Below the pieces are notes generated by a model. It saw only the letters and a list, made by a program, of their open reading frames with translations. It did no database searches and was not told where the DNA came from. Positions 1 to 11,674 of a stretch of 64,000 bases of DNA are shown piece after piece. How positions within the stretch are numbered: the stretch's first letter is position 1; each line of letters begins with the position of its first letter. The stretch is taken from positions 543,694,335 to 543,758,334 of the forward strand of contig NC_081412.1 of NCBI RefSeq assembly GCF_030272615.1, in the 5' to 3' direction. The translations under genes and the position numbers were made by a program. Origin of the DNA: Cryptomeria japonica (lineage: Eukaryota; Streptophyta; Pinopsida; Cupressales; Cupressaceae).

Positions 1-59
1 GATAGAAAGCAGTACTTTGTGATGAATAGGGAGTACCACTAGGATTGACATAGTTGATT

Positions 60-960
60 TGATTGACTGCCTAGGGGTTTACCAATGTTGGAGTCATGGG
101 AGAGATTCCTTTCAACTCAAAGTTTATGAGCAGAGCTGACATTCGAGGATAGACAAGCAGTTCAGGCTATGGGATTGCGATATATTATGTATGTGCCTGA
201 GTTTCAGGCAAACATGGGATTGCTAACTACATTAGCTAAGAGATGGCACTCAGAGACTTGCATGTTTCATTTTCCCATGGGTGAGATGGTAGTCACCTTG
301 GAGGATGTGTACAGGATACTACAGATACTGATCGATGGGATTTGGTTCCTTACGATTGTGATGGAGACAAGGATGCACTAAGACAATTATTTCAGGATCC
401 AGGACTAGAGATGAGGGTTGGACAAGTGGCTTGGGACACCATGATAGCTATAGGAGTAGCCATAAGGATAGAGTGAGGGGAGAGGGGATGATGAGGATGA
501 GCTACTATCCTTGAGGGAGATATGCTAGGGACAAGCAGATGAGATCCAGGATCTGGAGAGGGAGACAATTGAGGGACACTAAGCGGGAGAGGGATCATGC
601 TATTCAGCACTATATAGAGGGTGAGATAGCACTGAGGGCAGGCAGGTAGGAAGCAAAGGACATAGGGGCCAGATACACCTATTTTCTATAGGTAGGGGAG
701 GAGATAGCCTACTAGAGAGACCTGTACTATAGAGTGGTGCCACCAGATCATTGGGCTAGGAGATTCTGAAGACCATCGTGGACTACGACGACCATTGGAC
801 GAAGAGACATGAGATAGGCATCTAGTAGTGGGGTCATGGGTCCTCCACCACCACTAGATAGAGGGGGTAGGAGAGATGATCTTGGGGTGGGTCCTTCCAG
901 GGTTTAGACTCCATCGAGGCCAGCTAGCTCTAAGGGAGGGAGTTCATCATAGCCTTAGAG
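60..960 (+). pseudogene. Plant mobile domain (PMD / aminotransferase-like) protein, decayed
   Basis: An open stretch of about 70 residues (169-381) contains LTTLAKRWHSETCMFHFP followed by GEMVVTLEDVYRIL and IDG. This matches the core pattern of the plant mobile domain: a WxxET-F-HxPxGEMTVTLxDV block followed by a PIDG-like turn. Upstream in the same frame, from about 60, the reading continues through one stop. Downstream (400-960) frames rich in charged and coiled-coil-like residues continue through several stops and shifts, as in the tails of PMD proteins carried by transposons. PMD proteins occur both as host genes and as cargo of MULEs and gypsy elements. No transposase is seen here. It lies antisense to the gypsy1 remnant to its right, so it may be an antisense accessory ORF of that element or an unrelated insertion. 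Confidence 0.6.
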
Positions 961-2744
961 GTCTCTCTATGTATTAGTTTTGTACCATTTTGTATGATGA
1001 CATCTTTGGGTGATTGTAGCCATATGATTTTTGACATCATTGTATCATGACACTTATAATTTTGATATATATATGAGATGATTCATCCTTGCAGTAGCTA
1101 TATGCATGTGTACGTATATGGTGTTGCTTCGATGTGATTTATGATGATGATTTTATGATATGGATGCAAATATGTAGATGATGAAATGCAATATTTTTGT
1201 TCTTTTATGTTTTTAATATGTTATGCCAATGTGAATTTATGAAATGCAGATGAATATCATAATGCAAATAACTATTTACATGTTGAAAATGTAAAATGTG
1301 ATAACATGTGTTGTGTGCAGGATGTGATGAAATAGTGATATCTATATGTATGTATGAAATGCTTAATATGTGGTAATGCAGGTGCAACTACATGAAATGC
1401 AAATATTTTTGGCATGTCATTATACTCAATCATGTGATAGAAGGCTACACGGACTCAAGAAGGATGATGGAAGTCAATCAAGAAAGGGGGATGAAAGATA
1501 GAAGATATGGAAGTGAGAGAGCTTCTTGTGCATTATCATCATTGAGGTTTATTATGGCAAAATAGGTTATTACAATCTAGATATAGGTTTGATCTAGAAA
1601 GTCATTATACCCATTTGCATGGAGATAAGATAGTTGCAAACAAGGAATGCCCTAGTTCATACTAGACTCACAGTGTCCTTATATCCTTGGACAAGTCATA
1701 GCATTACTAAGAGACAATCCATAGATAGCAAAGAAAAATAGGTGACGATAACCCATCCTCGCTTTTCTAGTCAAAGACATCCTGGAGATAAAATCTCTAG
1801 TCAGAGACATCCCTAAAAAGCTAAAAGACATGTCACCAAAAGATAAAATCAAAAGAAAACCAAGACTTGACACCAACATTCACTGTAGTCCTCAAGTTTA
1901 GTGCCTCTTGTCACTTATATAAGTCTATTTGATTGTGGTCACAATGTTTACTTTCACAAAAAGGATAGATAACATTGAACAATAATGTTTTCTGAGTCTG
2001 TTGAAAAAATTAATTTGTTGAAGCCCATTGTTTCTTGTGTCTCATATGAAACTAACTGAATCCATGAAACTGATACTTTATTGTGGAGAAAATGAAACTT
2101 TATTGTGGATTGGTGATGCAAATGTTGCTTTATTGTGGATTGTGCACGAATAGACTGAATTTTGTTTTAGAAGAAACTGTAGTCCTTAGAATGTGTGATG
2201 CTCTTAGTTCCACACCCATTACTAGACATAGGATTTTCCTTTGCCACAGATAGGAGCTGATTTATTATGGATGGGAAGGGGTGAAAAGGGAGGTTTGTTA
2301 TGAATGGCAAACCAGTCTTAGGTAGATCAATAACAAGCCATGATGGAAATGGGTAAGTTTATTATGAATGGATAGGCTGTGAATGTATGCAAAGTGAAAG
2401 CATGAAATTGAATCCTGAAGGAGAGAGGAGCAATGTCTCTACACATGGCGCCAGTGACCAGGTTTTCACCATGGTACTTGCCTAGGGTACCACCAAATTG
2501 GTTTTCACCGTTGGACAAAACGTTTTTTTTTTTACTTTTTTTATTTTTCAATTTTTTTTGTGTCACAAATGTGCCTATTTGCCAGGTTTTCATCAAGTAA
2601 CAATTCTTTATTTTTTATGATTTTTTTTCGTATTTTTTATATTTTATGATTTTTTTTGTATTTTTGAATTTTTTTTAATTTTTTTGTAGTTTTGATTTTT
2701 TTATATTTTTTTATATTTTTGAATGAAGATATTCTAAAGAGTTA
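961..2744. other. Non-coding stretch, probably 3' untranslated part of gypsy1
   Basis: No coding frame is supported. The left part (1000-1400) is TG/AT-rich with many scattered copies of AAATGCA and ATGATG. The section from 1430 to 2500 is unique-looking sequence. It directly follows, on the minus strand, the integrase tail ending near 2745, so it is most simply the 3' untranslated region of that retroelement. No LTR end of the type seen at 10578 was found here, so the 3' LTR probably lies beyond the left edge. Confidence 0.4.
2519..2730. repeat. T-rich low-complexity tract
   Basis: About 210 bases consist mostly of runs of 7-12 T broken by short A/G-containing words. There is no constant period. 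The apparent ORF across it is an artefact. Confidence 0.8.
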
Positions 2745-3164
2745 TGTGAAAAACCTGCAAAGGTGCATGTTGTTGATAGGATCCTCCAAAGGTTCTTCCT
2801 CAGATGTCGAAAGCTGATATGCACCGGATCCATAGACTATTGTGATGATGTAAGGACCAAGCTAATTTGGTTCAAACTTGTCCTTCTTCTATATGTCTTG
2901 TTGATTTTTGGGATTCTCCTTGAGAACTAAGTCACCCACCTCAAATGGATGAGGCTTAACCTTATGATTGTAACTGCATTGTTCCTTGACTAAATGATGT
3001 GTATCTTGAGTGTCTGTCTTCCTTGATAAAGTAATTGAGATAGAATTACTAATGTGTGGACTACATTTTCCCATATGCTTGTCACCTAATGGTACTTGGT
3101 ATCTTCCTTGATTTGGCATACGATGATGCATGGTCAAAGCTTGCTCTATCTCCACCCACCCCAT
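2745..3164 (-). pseudogene. Integrase C-terminal tail of gypsy1
   Basis: The frame reads PHPFEVGDLVLKENPKNQ, then after a stop KKDKFEPN, LGPYIITIVYGSGAYQLS, EEPLEDPINNMHLCRFF. This is the well-known end of Ty3/gypsy integrases: the GPY/F-type module that binds DNA and helps target integration. The 'GDLVL', 'GPYI' and 'N-x-x-HL-x-x-F' landmarks are all present. A stop lies between NQQDI and KKDKF. The catalytic D,D,E core that should precede this piece is absent. Codons before about 3100 no longer read as integrase, so the deletion joint lies near 3.1-3.3 kb. Confidence 0.8.
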
Positions 3165-3342
3165 TGGAAACAGTCATGTCACATCATTGGGATGTCCCAC
3201 CTTCCGTCAGTAGATTAAAAAGGGGTGAGGGGAGATAGAATGCCGTGGAATCGCAAAAAAACTCGATCTAACGCGATTACACTGTGTTCATGTTGGAACA
3301 TCGGATCGGCCCTCCAAGAAATAATCTAAGTATTCAATCTTG

Positions 3343-4236
3343 TTATTTTGCGCACCATACATTCTCGGCTATTCCCTTATTGTATCCGATGAAGGGCAGA
3401 GCTACTAAAGGGCGCCCAGGGCATCTGTGAAGAATGGATATGGAAATTGCTAAGGCATCCCTAACAACAAAGTCCTTCAAGGAAGTTCCATTAAAGGTCC
3501 ATGATGTATCACTAGAAGGGAATGGATGTGTGAAACAAGTGGATGAGTTATGAAGGCATATGATTGTGAAAAGAAGTGAAAGTAGGATAGCATGATGGAG
3601 ACTTAGGATCAACAAGTATGCTTTTTGACTTGAAATTTTAGAACTTTTTCCCCCAGTTATTTTGATATTAGGGGAGATCATCTCTTGCTCTTTTTCTTTC
3701 ATAGGATTTTTATCCTTGACTTTGATTTTTGTAGAGTCCAATAGCTTTTAATTTTGATTTGGACTAAAGGACTGTTCTTTATTTTTTACTTTTAGATTTT
3801 TCTTTTCAAAGCTTGATTTTTGATCCCCAATTAGTAAGAGCTTTTGTAATTCTTCTTGATCCAAGTCTGGGAGAGGAGTGGAAATGGAATGAGTAGATGA
3901 AATGGTAAGGCTATATGAGTTCTCAAGAGGGTTGGCAATACTCTCAATAGATTCTTTGCTAGAACCACTCTTATGACTATTGATATCAAGAGTTGCTTGC
4001 ACCACTAGAGGAGATTTGCATTTTGACTTAGTAGCCACAACAATAGGTGGTTCAAACCCAATTCCTTGGTATTGTAAGTTGTTTGTAGGTTTTTCTTGTT
4101 GACTGAATACCTTAGGAGATAGTGGAAGTTGATCAACATGAAAAATATACTCACCACATCCCAGGTCTTTAACCTTGAATTTTTCTTTGAGCTCTATTTG
4201 TTTTGATGTAGAAGATTTCAAGGATTCTAGATCCAT
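3343..4236 (-). pseudogene. Protease-RT linker region of gypsy1 polyprotein
   Basis: Two consecutive open stretches (3748-4236 and 3343-3741) follow the protease on the minus strand. The first has LGCGEYIFHVDQLPLSP and QYQGIGFEPP, typical of the linker between protease and RT in plant gypsy elements. It is Ser/Lys-rich with no enzyme motif. The second contains NGTSLKDFVVRDALAIS and ILHRCPGRP, probably the last linker piece before RT. RT should begin near 3340 but the frame dissolves there, which marks the left edge of the large internal deletion. Confidence 0.55.
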
Positions 4237-4293
4237 ATATGCTGAGGATGGAGTTGCTTCTCTATTAACTGGAATTGTTATTTCTAATATAGG

Positions 4294-4947
4294 TCATAGA
4301 TTGTTGCAATATATGAATCGATTTGGATCAGTTTTGACGCTCACTTCAACTCCATTCTGTGGTAACTTGATACATCGATGATATGTTAAGGGAATAGCTC
4401 TCATTTCATGAATCCATGGACGTCCCAAGAGTATATTATATGTGAGATCTAGATCAAGGACTTGACATACCACATCCCTCATAACTGGCCCAACTCTGAG
4501 AGGTAAAGTTACTGTGCCTTTGGATGAGCACTCTTCGTCATCATATGCTTTGATGGTAATTTTGTTTGTAGCATTCACAACTTTTTCAAAATATCCCAAT
4601 TGTTTAATAGTGCTTAATGTACAAATGTTCAAACCTAATCCTCCATCTATCAAGACTCATTTTATTCGATGTTTGTGTAGGAAGGCTTCAATGTGTAAAG
4701 GTGCATTATGTGGTTGGCTTACAGAGGCATCGTTAGCTTTTGTGAATGTAAGAGAATATGGAATGTAAAGGTATCCCACCATGGCTTGAAACTGGTCCAT
4801 GTTCAGATCAATAGGGATAGAGGTTTCTCTGAAAGTTTTATCAACGATGGCCTTATGTGAAGGGGATATGTGTAAAAGCTAAAGGATGGAGATAAGTGTG
4901 GGTGTTTTCCCCAACTGTTCTATAAGGTCATATTCATGTTTGGTTGC
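4294..4947 (-). pseudogene. Retropepsin-like aspartic protease of gypsy1
   Basis: The frame reads SPSHKAIVDKTFRE, MDQFQAMVGYL and SQPHNAPLHIEAFLHKHRIK, one stop, then LIDGGLGLNICTLSTIKQLGY. Further on come LDLTYNILLGRPWIHE and AIPLTYHRCIKL. This is the plant gypsy retropepsin fold: an active-site Asp loop (here DGG where active enzymes have DSG/DNG), and the ILLGRPWIH flap/strand signature. The enzyme would cut the Gag-Pol precursor in cytoplasmic particles. The DGG loop and the stop before it suggest loss of function. Confidence 0.75.
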
Positions 4948-7059
4948 TTAGGAAGTGACGTTTTTAGTTGGAACACCTTGCAAAGTGAATTTACCTCGAT
5001 GAGTGGTAACATTACATTCAGAGGTAGGTTCAAAAGAAGATCCAATGCCTTTTAAGACAACCTTGGGTCTTTGGGTAGAATTTTTGGGCATTTTGTCCTT
5101 TATAATAATGGTAGAGATGTATTTATCCATCGAAATGTGATTGACAGTTGAATCATAGTTATAGGATGCTCTAGCATAGTTGGTTTTCTCATCTATGGCT
5201 TTAGCTTTTCCCTTGTCATGTTTAGGGAATGGTTCCTTAAACATCTCATGTTCTTGGTTAGATGAGTGTCCCTCAATCTCAATGTCACCTCTATCAATAA
5301 GATCTTGTATAATGTTCTTCAGCCAATGACAATTTCTTGTTTTATGTCCTTTTCTCTTGTGATATTCACAGTATTCATCATCATTCCACCAATTTGGTTT
5401 TACCTTTAGCTCATATGGAGGCATATCTGGAATTGTTATTATTTTGTTTGCCACTAGCTTCTTGAAAGATGACTCAAGTGGTTCTCCCAATGGGGTGTAT
5501 TTCCTTCATGATTTGGAAGTTGTTTGAGTATTCACTTGATTGTTTGTAGAGCTTGATCCTGAAAAAATAATTTTGGGTCATACTATATTGGCATCAACAA
5601 CACCATCATTGATTGTGTTCTTGTTTTTATTCCAAAATCTTGTCTTGTCTTTTCCTTTAAAGTCCTCTTTGTTTCCTTTGAATATTCTGACAACGCCTTT
5701 CTCAATTAGGACCTTCTCTATTGCTAAGCCTTTTTCAATGACATCCTTGAAATTGGACAAACAAGCTTTTCTTAGGTCATAACCAATGTCTTTGTTAACA
5801 TTCTGGGTGAACATCTCTACCATTTATTTTTGTGGAATTTCATAAGAGCATCTGTTGGCTAGATTCCTCCATCTTTGTAAAAATGATGAAAAAGACTCTC
5901 CATCCTTTTATTTGGTGTTGCACAAACTAGTGACTGATATGTCTATCTCTATGTTTTATGAGAAATGTTAGATAAATGTCTCCGCTAAGTCACCCCATGA
6001 CTTAATTCCAGGTGGAAGTTTGGAGAACCATTCCATAGCTTGATCACCTAAGCTCTGTGGGAATAATCTCATCAATTATGTCTCTTCTGTTCCTACCTCA
6101 ATGCAAGTTGTGAAAAAATATCTTATATGTGCCTTAGGATCTCCTTTGTCTCTGTACTTATCAAACTTAGGTGTCACAAAGTGTGTAGGAAATGGAGGCA
6201 TTGGAATTCTTTTGTCAAATGGATAGGGACATATGTCTCTCATTGTGTAAGTTGACTTCGGTGTATTTATGTCCTCCATTTTATTTTGCAAGTCCTTAAT
6301 TTGTTGTTCCAAATTGTTCTTAGGTGGAGATCGACTTCTTAGACCATATCCCATGCTTGAGCTACTATGTGGAGGAGGAGCATGTTGCATATATGGATGG
6401 TATTGATCATACACATGTTCATATGGAGGGGGTCTATAATGATGCTGCGTATAAGGACCACTTGGTATAGAGTCATGAAGAGGAATGGAATATCTGTTTT
6501 GTCCATGTATACCATACTCTACAGGCATGTCATGAGTTTGTTCTAATGTGTTTCCCCCAAATTTGACACGAGGTTTCCTTGTGTCCAAATTTTGAACATG
6601 CCTTTAGATATCCAATTGCTTTGGTGGTTGGTCCTTAACATTGGAATGTGATTGAGCATATTTTTCTGCATAAGACTTCCATAATGGTCTGTGAAGGTGA
6701 GTATCATATGCTTGACCATGTGTATGTGGGACCTCAAGTTTTTCAAACAAAGATGATGGTAACTCAGGCACAAGATGTGGTCCTCTATTGCCTCCACTAT
6801 TAGGTCTCCTTTGATCCATGTTGAGGTGAGGTTTTTGCAAAGGTTGATTTTCCATTATTTGAGACATATCAAAATCATGAGGTATCTTGGCTCCACTTTG
6901 TGCCATCACTTGTAAGAAATATTGTCTATCTCTCCTCATTATTTCCTCAACCAATCGATTAAAACGGGGATCCATAATGGAGTCTTCCACTTCTACTGGA
7001 TGTATGGAAACTTTGTCCATATTGCCATTATGTGTATCATTGTTGTTTGTAGTGTCCAT
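4948..7059 (-). pseudogene. Gag (capsid/nucleocapsid) of gypsy1, broken into several frames
   Basis: From right to left, the first part (to 7059) starts MDTTNNNDTHNGNMDKVS. A Pro/Tyr/His-rich part (6076-6588) ends in PKFDKYRDKGDPKAHIRYF, the start of the retrotransposon gag domain. The next piece reads FTQNVNKDIGYDLRKAC and IEKGLAIEKVLIEKG (5578-5823). The last (4948-5490) has YCEYHKRKGHKTRNC, a variant zinc knuckle (CX2HX4HX4C), followed by LKNIIQDLIDRGDIE. This is the normal domain order of plant gypsy Gag, the RNA-binding shell protein. At least three frame changes or stops separate the parts. The start at 7059 is the first in-frame ATG after the leader. Confidence 0.75.
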
Positions 7060-8100
7060 GTTCTCAATATTTGGAATGTTTTTATGGCATCCATGTCAAG
7101 TAATGTGGTATGATCAAAATTGAAAAAGACATCATTGTCATACTCATAGGTACTCATGTTTGTGGACTCTTGAGCCTCTTTAGTTTCTCTCCTAGATTTT
7201 TGGGAATGAATTTCAACCATGAACCAGGTCTTTACCAAGATGTGGGAGACTAGGTGAAAATGGAATGAGTATGGAAGACCAAGAGTTGGATGGAATGTAA
7301 ATGAATCTGAGATGTACTTGCAATGTCCAAACTGTAAGACCAAGTATGTATGTAGTAGAGTAGGTGTGACTTCCACAAAGATGATAGTTTCTCTTGATGA
7401 GGTAAGTTGACCTTGACTCTAAGTAAGACCAAATGAGACCCAAAGGTGATAGACCTTGATGAGGGACCACTTAGCAAAATGTTGTTGTATGTAGTGTGTT
7501 GACAAAGTATGATGAGGACAAACAAGTGACCTTTTGACTCAAGTTTAGATAAATGTGAATGTAATGCAAGGTGTAAAGAAATAATGGACTTTGTGACACC
7601 CAAAGGTAGGTTGAATGCTAGATGAAAATCTAAAGAAATAACTTAGGAAGCTCAAGGATTTTGAAATTGATTGCTCTTGTTTGTTGGACTGTAAATTTTG
7701 CCAATACTAAACACAGACGTGCCTGCATACTTCATAGACACGGTTCTAAAATCTGAGTGCAATTTTTTCCAATTTGTGAAGTTATTGTTGTGACCAAATC
7801 TGAATTTTGACTATTTTTCATGACAAGATGACACAATGTTGATGAGGACTTAATGTTTGTAAGTGTTTAGACTCAAAATGAATCAAAGAAAAGTGTAATG
7901 TTTGATGTAAAAAAAAATTGCATACACTTGAAGACACAATGTTATGATGTTTGGTCTTGAATTTTTGAATGTTCAAAAGAAGACAAGCACAATTCTTATG
8001 GTTGGCCAAGACAATAGTTGTTGATCCCACATGGGGTTTCCCCCAAGGCTACGCTATTCAGAGTAGATACTTAGATGCTTGACCCCACTGGCTCCACCCT
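7060..8100 (-). other. Untranslated leader between LTR and Gag of gypsy1
   Basis: No coding frame is supported. On the minus strand, near 8070-8096, the sequence GCCAGTGGGGTCAAG resembles the tail of the tRNA-type primer site common in Tat elements (...CACTGGGGACAAG), so the primer-binding site and inner LTR edge may lie there. The match is imperfect, so the LTR/leader border is uncertain by a few hundred bases. Confidence 0.35.
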
Positions 8101-8823
8101 CGACACTCAGTTCTCCGGGGTAGCCAAGAATCATTCCCCATGAAAAATCTCCATGGCGAACTTTGTATCTCTACTAAGAATCGTATGTGTGTGGGTCGCT
8201 CCAGAGGTCTGACCTCCTGACCCAACAACTAGAAGGATTTTGGCTTTCTAAAACAAAAAGGTACTAGTAAGGGCATCTGCTTGTGTGGCCATACATGCAG
8301 CACTTTCAGCTCTGTAAATACAGAAGGCTCCCAACCGGTAGGGATTATGCCCTACAAATGATCAAATAAATTTGATCAAATGGGTTTATGGGGAGACATA
8401 GTGTCGGTATGAACTAATCATCACATGTTACCCATGGTTTTCACCATGGATACAATTGTTTATAATGGTTCGAAAGAGGTGGGTTTTCCTTGCTACCACT
8501 TGGGTTGTTCTCTCCTCACTAGTAGTCCTAATGACCACACGGGGAGATAGGCCCTCTAAAGATTAAACAAAAAGAGCCTATTGCTCAAGACACAAAAGAC
8601 ACTAGTTCAATTTTAATGCAACAATTGAAGTGTTTGATAACCTATGAAAATAAGGCACACAATAAAGATCAAAAGAAAACCCTTGCCAAAATTTTGCAAC
8701 AAAGATTTGTTAGTATTTTTACAATAATACCCCTCCTGAAAGCACACAAGTTAGGTAAATTTTAGATCCAAAAGACTTTGTGAAATAGGGGCCTTCAAAA
8801 ATGCTTTTTTTGACAAATTCAAA

Positions 8824-9720
8824 GATCTAATTTTCCATGAGTTGTTTTGCATCATAAAAAAAACAAAGAGCCTATAAAATTTCAAGACATTTTTAGAAAT
8901 GTAAGAATATCCAAAAAAATCGCTAGTTTGCTCCAAAAATTATTTTTTTATGAAAAATCATAAACAATTCATAGAAAATGAAAAATTGATCTAAATAATC
9001 TGAATTTTTTACCGGACACTTCTGATAGCCTTCTAAACCTGCAAAATTTCTAAGCAGTTTGTGAGATATGAGCAAAATAATGAAAACCCTAATTTTCAAA
9101 GATCCAATTTTTTAGGAATGATTTTTTATCAAATTTAAAATTAAAAAGAACATATCCTGTGTATAATTCTAAGAGCTTTCCAAAAATGTAACAAAATCCA
9201 AAAAATTCACTAATTTTCTCTCAAAATTATTTTTTTACGAAAATGCATAAAAAATTCAGAGAAAATTCACATATGATCCATAAACTCTAATTTTTTTGCT
9301 GAGAATTTCTGATACTATTCTTGACCTATAAAATTTTTTAATGTCAAAATTCAAATTTGTTTGTGAGATCTGATCAAAATAATGAAAAACCCTAATTTTT
9401 AAAAATTTGATTTTTGAGGAAATATTTTGCATTAAAATTAAAATCACAAAGAACAGATCACGTGTATAATTCAGAGAGATTTCCAAAAGTATAAGAAAAT
9501 CCGAAAAAATTCGCTCATTTTCTCTCAAAATTATTTTTTTATGAAAATTCATAAACAATTCATAAAAAATTAAAATATCCTCCAATAGATCTGGATTTTG
9601 GTTTGGGAGTTTTTGATACTGTCTTCAACTTGCCAAAAACATTTGGTGCAAAATTTCCAAGCCATTTGTGAGATTGGATCAAATCTCTCGAAGATCTTGA
9701 TTTTGTGTCCAAAACCCTAG
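8824..9720. repeat. Three tandem ~300-bp units inside the gypsy1 LTR
   Basis: Three successive units, 8824-9100, 9101-9403 and 9404-9720, share the same word order: a GATC-x-AATTTT start, TCCAAAAA-x-ATTCGCT, CAAAATTATTTTTTTA, TTCTGATA and TTTGTGAGAT, ending AAAACCCTAA. Lengths are about 277, 303 and 317 bases. They are A/T-rich and diverged by many substitutions and small indels, so the duplications are old. No coding potential. Confidence 0.7.
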
Positions 9721-10222
9721 CTGCACAAGGTTATTCTCCAAATTATTTTACAAAACAACAATATAGGGTTAGAAAAACCTCCAAAAAACACAGATCTAAC
9801 AAAAATCCATGTCCCATGGGGCGTTCCAAAATGTTTATGGTGAAAATTGATAATAACAATATTGAAAGATTAAATGAATTCAACCACAAAACCCTAGCCT
9901 AACAATCAACAAAGATCCACCATAACATATGAAGATTACCTAAGACAATGCAAATCAAATAAAATCACAAAGATTTTACCATCACATGTCCAATAGGTTT
10001 TGGATCTCCATTCTTCCTATCTCCATTGATCTTGCTTGATATATTTGCTCTCAGATTTTATGTGTGCACAAGAGTTCAACAAAGAACAGAAATGTGGTTG
10101 CAAGTAGGCTTGATCGCATATGAAAGTTCGAAAGCATAGTTGGGGGTGCTAGTAGTTGAATGGAATGATTAGAATGATTAGCTGATTATAATGATTAGGG
10201 TTGATAATGAAGGAAGCATCCC

Positions 10223-10230
10223 CTTATATA
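10223..10230 (-). promoter_or_regulatory. TATA box of gypsy1 5' LTR
   Basis: The minus strand reads TTCTATATAAGGGGATGC, a strong plant TATA context. It lies about 350 bases inside the LTR outer edge, the normal distance for a U3 promoter. Transcription would run leftward into the element. Confidence 0.6.
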
Positions 10231-10354
10231 GAAGACACTATAAGAAATTGAGGGATAAGATTGAGAGGTGTAAAAGATAAATGGTCGGCTATGATTAGAG
10301 GGTAGGTAGTGTATGAATTAAGAGATGAATGACATGTGCCATAGCTACAAAAGG

Positions 10355-10560
10355 CTAATGAATTAATTAAATAAATAAATATTTATTTAATTAATAGAAG
10401 AAGTTGGATTAATTAAATAAATAAAAGTACTTATTTAAATGAGAAATAAGGCTAGAAGAGGATAAATGAATTAATTAAATAAATAAAGATTAATTTAATT
10501 AATAGAAGAATTAGGCTAAGGTAATTAAATAAATAGAGATAGTTATTTAATTAGACAGGA
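10355..10560. repeat. A/T palindromes in LTR U3
   Basis: Four blocks of AATTAATTAAATAAATAAA-type sequence, two of them followed by the complementary TATTTAATTAAT within 5-15 bases, could form short hairpins. They lie between the LTR edge and the TATA box. They could be protein-binding or simply slippage-prone sequence. Confidence 0.6.
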
Positions 10561-10578
10561 CAATTTTAGGTGTCTACA

Positions 10579-11470
10579 CTAACTATAAAGACTTAAGACA
10601 AGCTATGACCAATGCCTTATTCTATTGGGTGATTGAATTCAAAAGACAAAATGAGTTATAACAAACTTCTACCTAATGGCATTCAAGTCTAAGATAATAT
10701 TGCCTTACAATATTTCTTATCTGCAATCCCAACCTAGACTAATTATCATATCCCCGAACAAGCCCTACCATTCTGCAATCTTATTTTAGCATTTAATTGA
10801 CCCCTTAGATCAAAGCATAAACACAGATTACATGCATCACAATAAAGCACTTAATGAAAGAAAAACTTGATTATATTTCATTCAAAAGATGATAGAATTG
10901 TACAACAAAGAGAAATAAATTAGAATTGTATTTTTATTGAATAAATTTGCTATTTCTGTCATAAAACAATTTACATATAACTCCTTCAAGAACTTGCAAA
11001 AAAATTGACACAAGACTCTTATCTATTGGTCTACAAAATCTTTACAATTTGCTCATTTTCACCTAGAACCTGCTATAGGAACCTAAGACTCTAACTTAGC
11101 CAAAATCATAACTAAAATAGGAACCCTATCTCTTAGCCTTGAATTCCCTTTTATAGAAACAAGGGAGAAAACAAGCTATAGGATAGAGGAGACACATGTC
11201 ACAAACCAATTGGATAACAAGTGACATCTTGTTACAAAAGCATTCCCTTTATGGAATGTCACAAACAAGACCAAATATCTCTAACTACTTCAAAAAGACA
11301 TTCCATGCACTTTATCCCTTTTGTTATTGTCGATGAAGATCCGATATGCACCCACCTTGATGTTGTTCATGCTCAAAAAGGTAACTACCGCTAGAAGACA
11401 AAACTGCCTGACAAACTATCACATCAAACAGTTAGCTAACTAACTATTTGTAGTCCTTTCTCCTCCTCCA
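10579..11470 (-). repeat. 3' LTR of gypsy2 (left part missing)
   Basis: Bases 10579-10981 match 60431-60835 in the same orientation with only scattered differences. A TATA box on the minus strand at 11146-11155 puts a promoter just upstream of the shared part, as expected for U3 followed by R/U5. A purine-rich minus-strand run (GGAGGAGGAGAAAGGA, near 11457-11472) could be the polypurine tract, so the LTR is drawn to about 11470. The exact right edge is an estimate. The left end was removed or displaced by gypsy1. Confidence 0.55.
11146..11155 (-). promoter_or_regulatory. TATA box of gypsy2 3' LTR
   Basis: The minus strand reads TTTCTATAAAAGGGAATTC. A start site would fall near 11.12 kb. The shared LTR segment lies downstream of it. 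Confidence 0.5.
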
Positions 11471-11674
11471 AGAAGGTGCTACTCCATTCACCATATTCTT
11501 CATCAAATAGCCATCTAAAATTCATGACCTCATCAACATTTTCTCTATATGGAGTATATTTAACCACTACCTAATTTGCCTCTCTTTCAAAAGACTCAAA
11601 GAATGTCCCTATACATATTATTTTTTCAATGTTATCATCCAGCATGCCAGTATCCATCCCCTCACAAATCCATT

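Larger units (their letters stand above)
2745..10578 (-). mobile_element. gypsy1: internally deleted Ty3/gypsy LTR retrotransposon (partial)
   Basis: Reading on the minus strand, the order is 5' LTR, leader, Gag with a CX2HX4HX4C knuckle, aspartic protease, linker and then only the integrase C-terminal tail. The distance from protease to integrase tail is about 1.1 kb, where a complete element needs over 2.5 kb, so RT, RNase H and the integrase core are missing. The LTR outer end reads TGTAGACACC on the minus strand and is followed on the plus strand by CTAAC, a likely target duplication. The partner LTR is not in the window. Several stops and frame changes show that it is dead. The retropepsin and Gag style fits the Tat/Athila side of Ty3/gypsy (family knowledge; clade not proven). 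Confidence 0.8.
8100..10578 (-). repeat. 5' LTR of gypsy1 (inner edge approximate)
   Basis: The outer edge is clear: minus-strand sequence starts TGTAGACACCTAAAATTG at 10578, a start typical of plant gypsy LTRs. Downstream lie A/T palindromes, a TATA box at 10223-10230, and then about 2 kb of transcribed LTR that includes three tandem units of about 300 bp. Beyond the outer edge begins sequence shared with 60431-60835, which proves the junction. Only one LTR copy is in the window, so the inner end could not be fixed by comparison. Confidence 0.6.

Noticed and set aside
10355-10560. A/T palindromes as a microRNA precursor
   Set aside because: Arms are too short and of low complexity, and the position inside an LTR U3 explains them as LTR structure.
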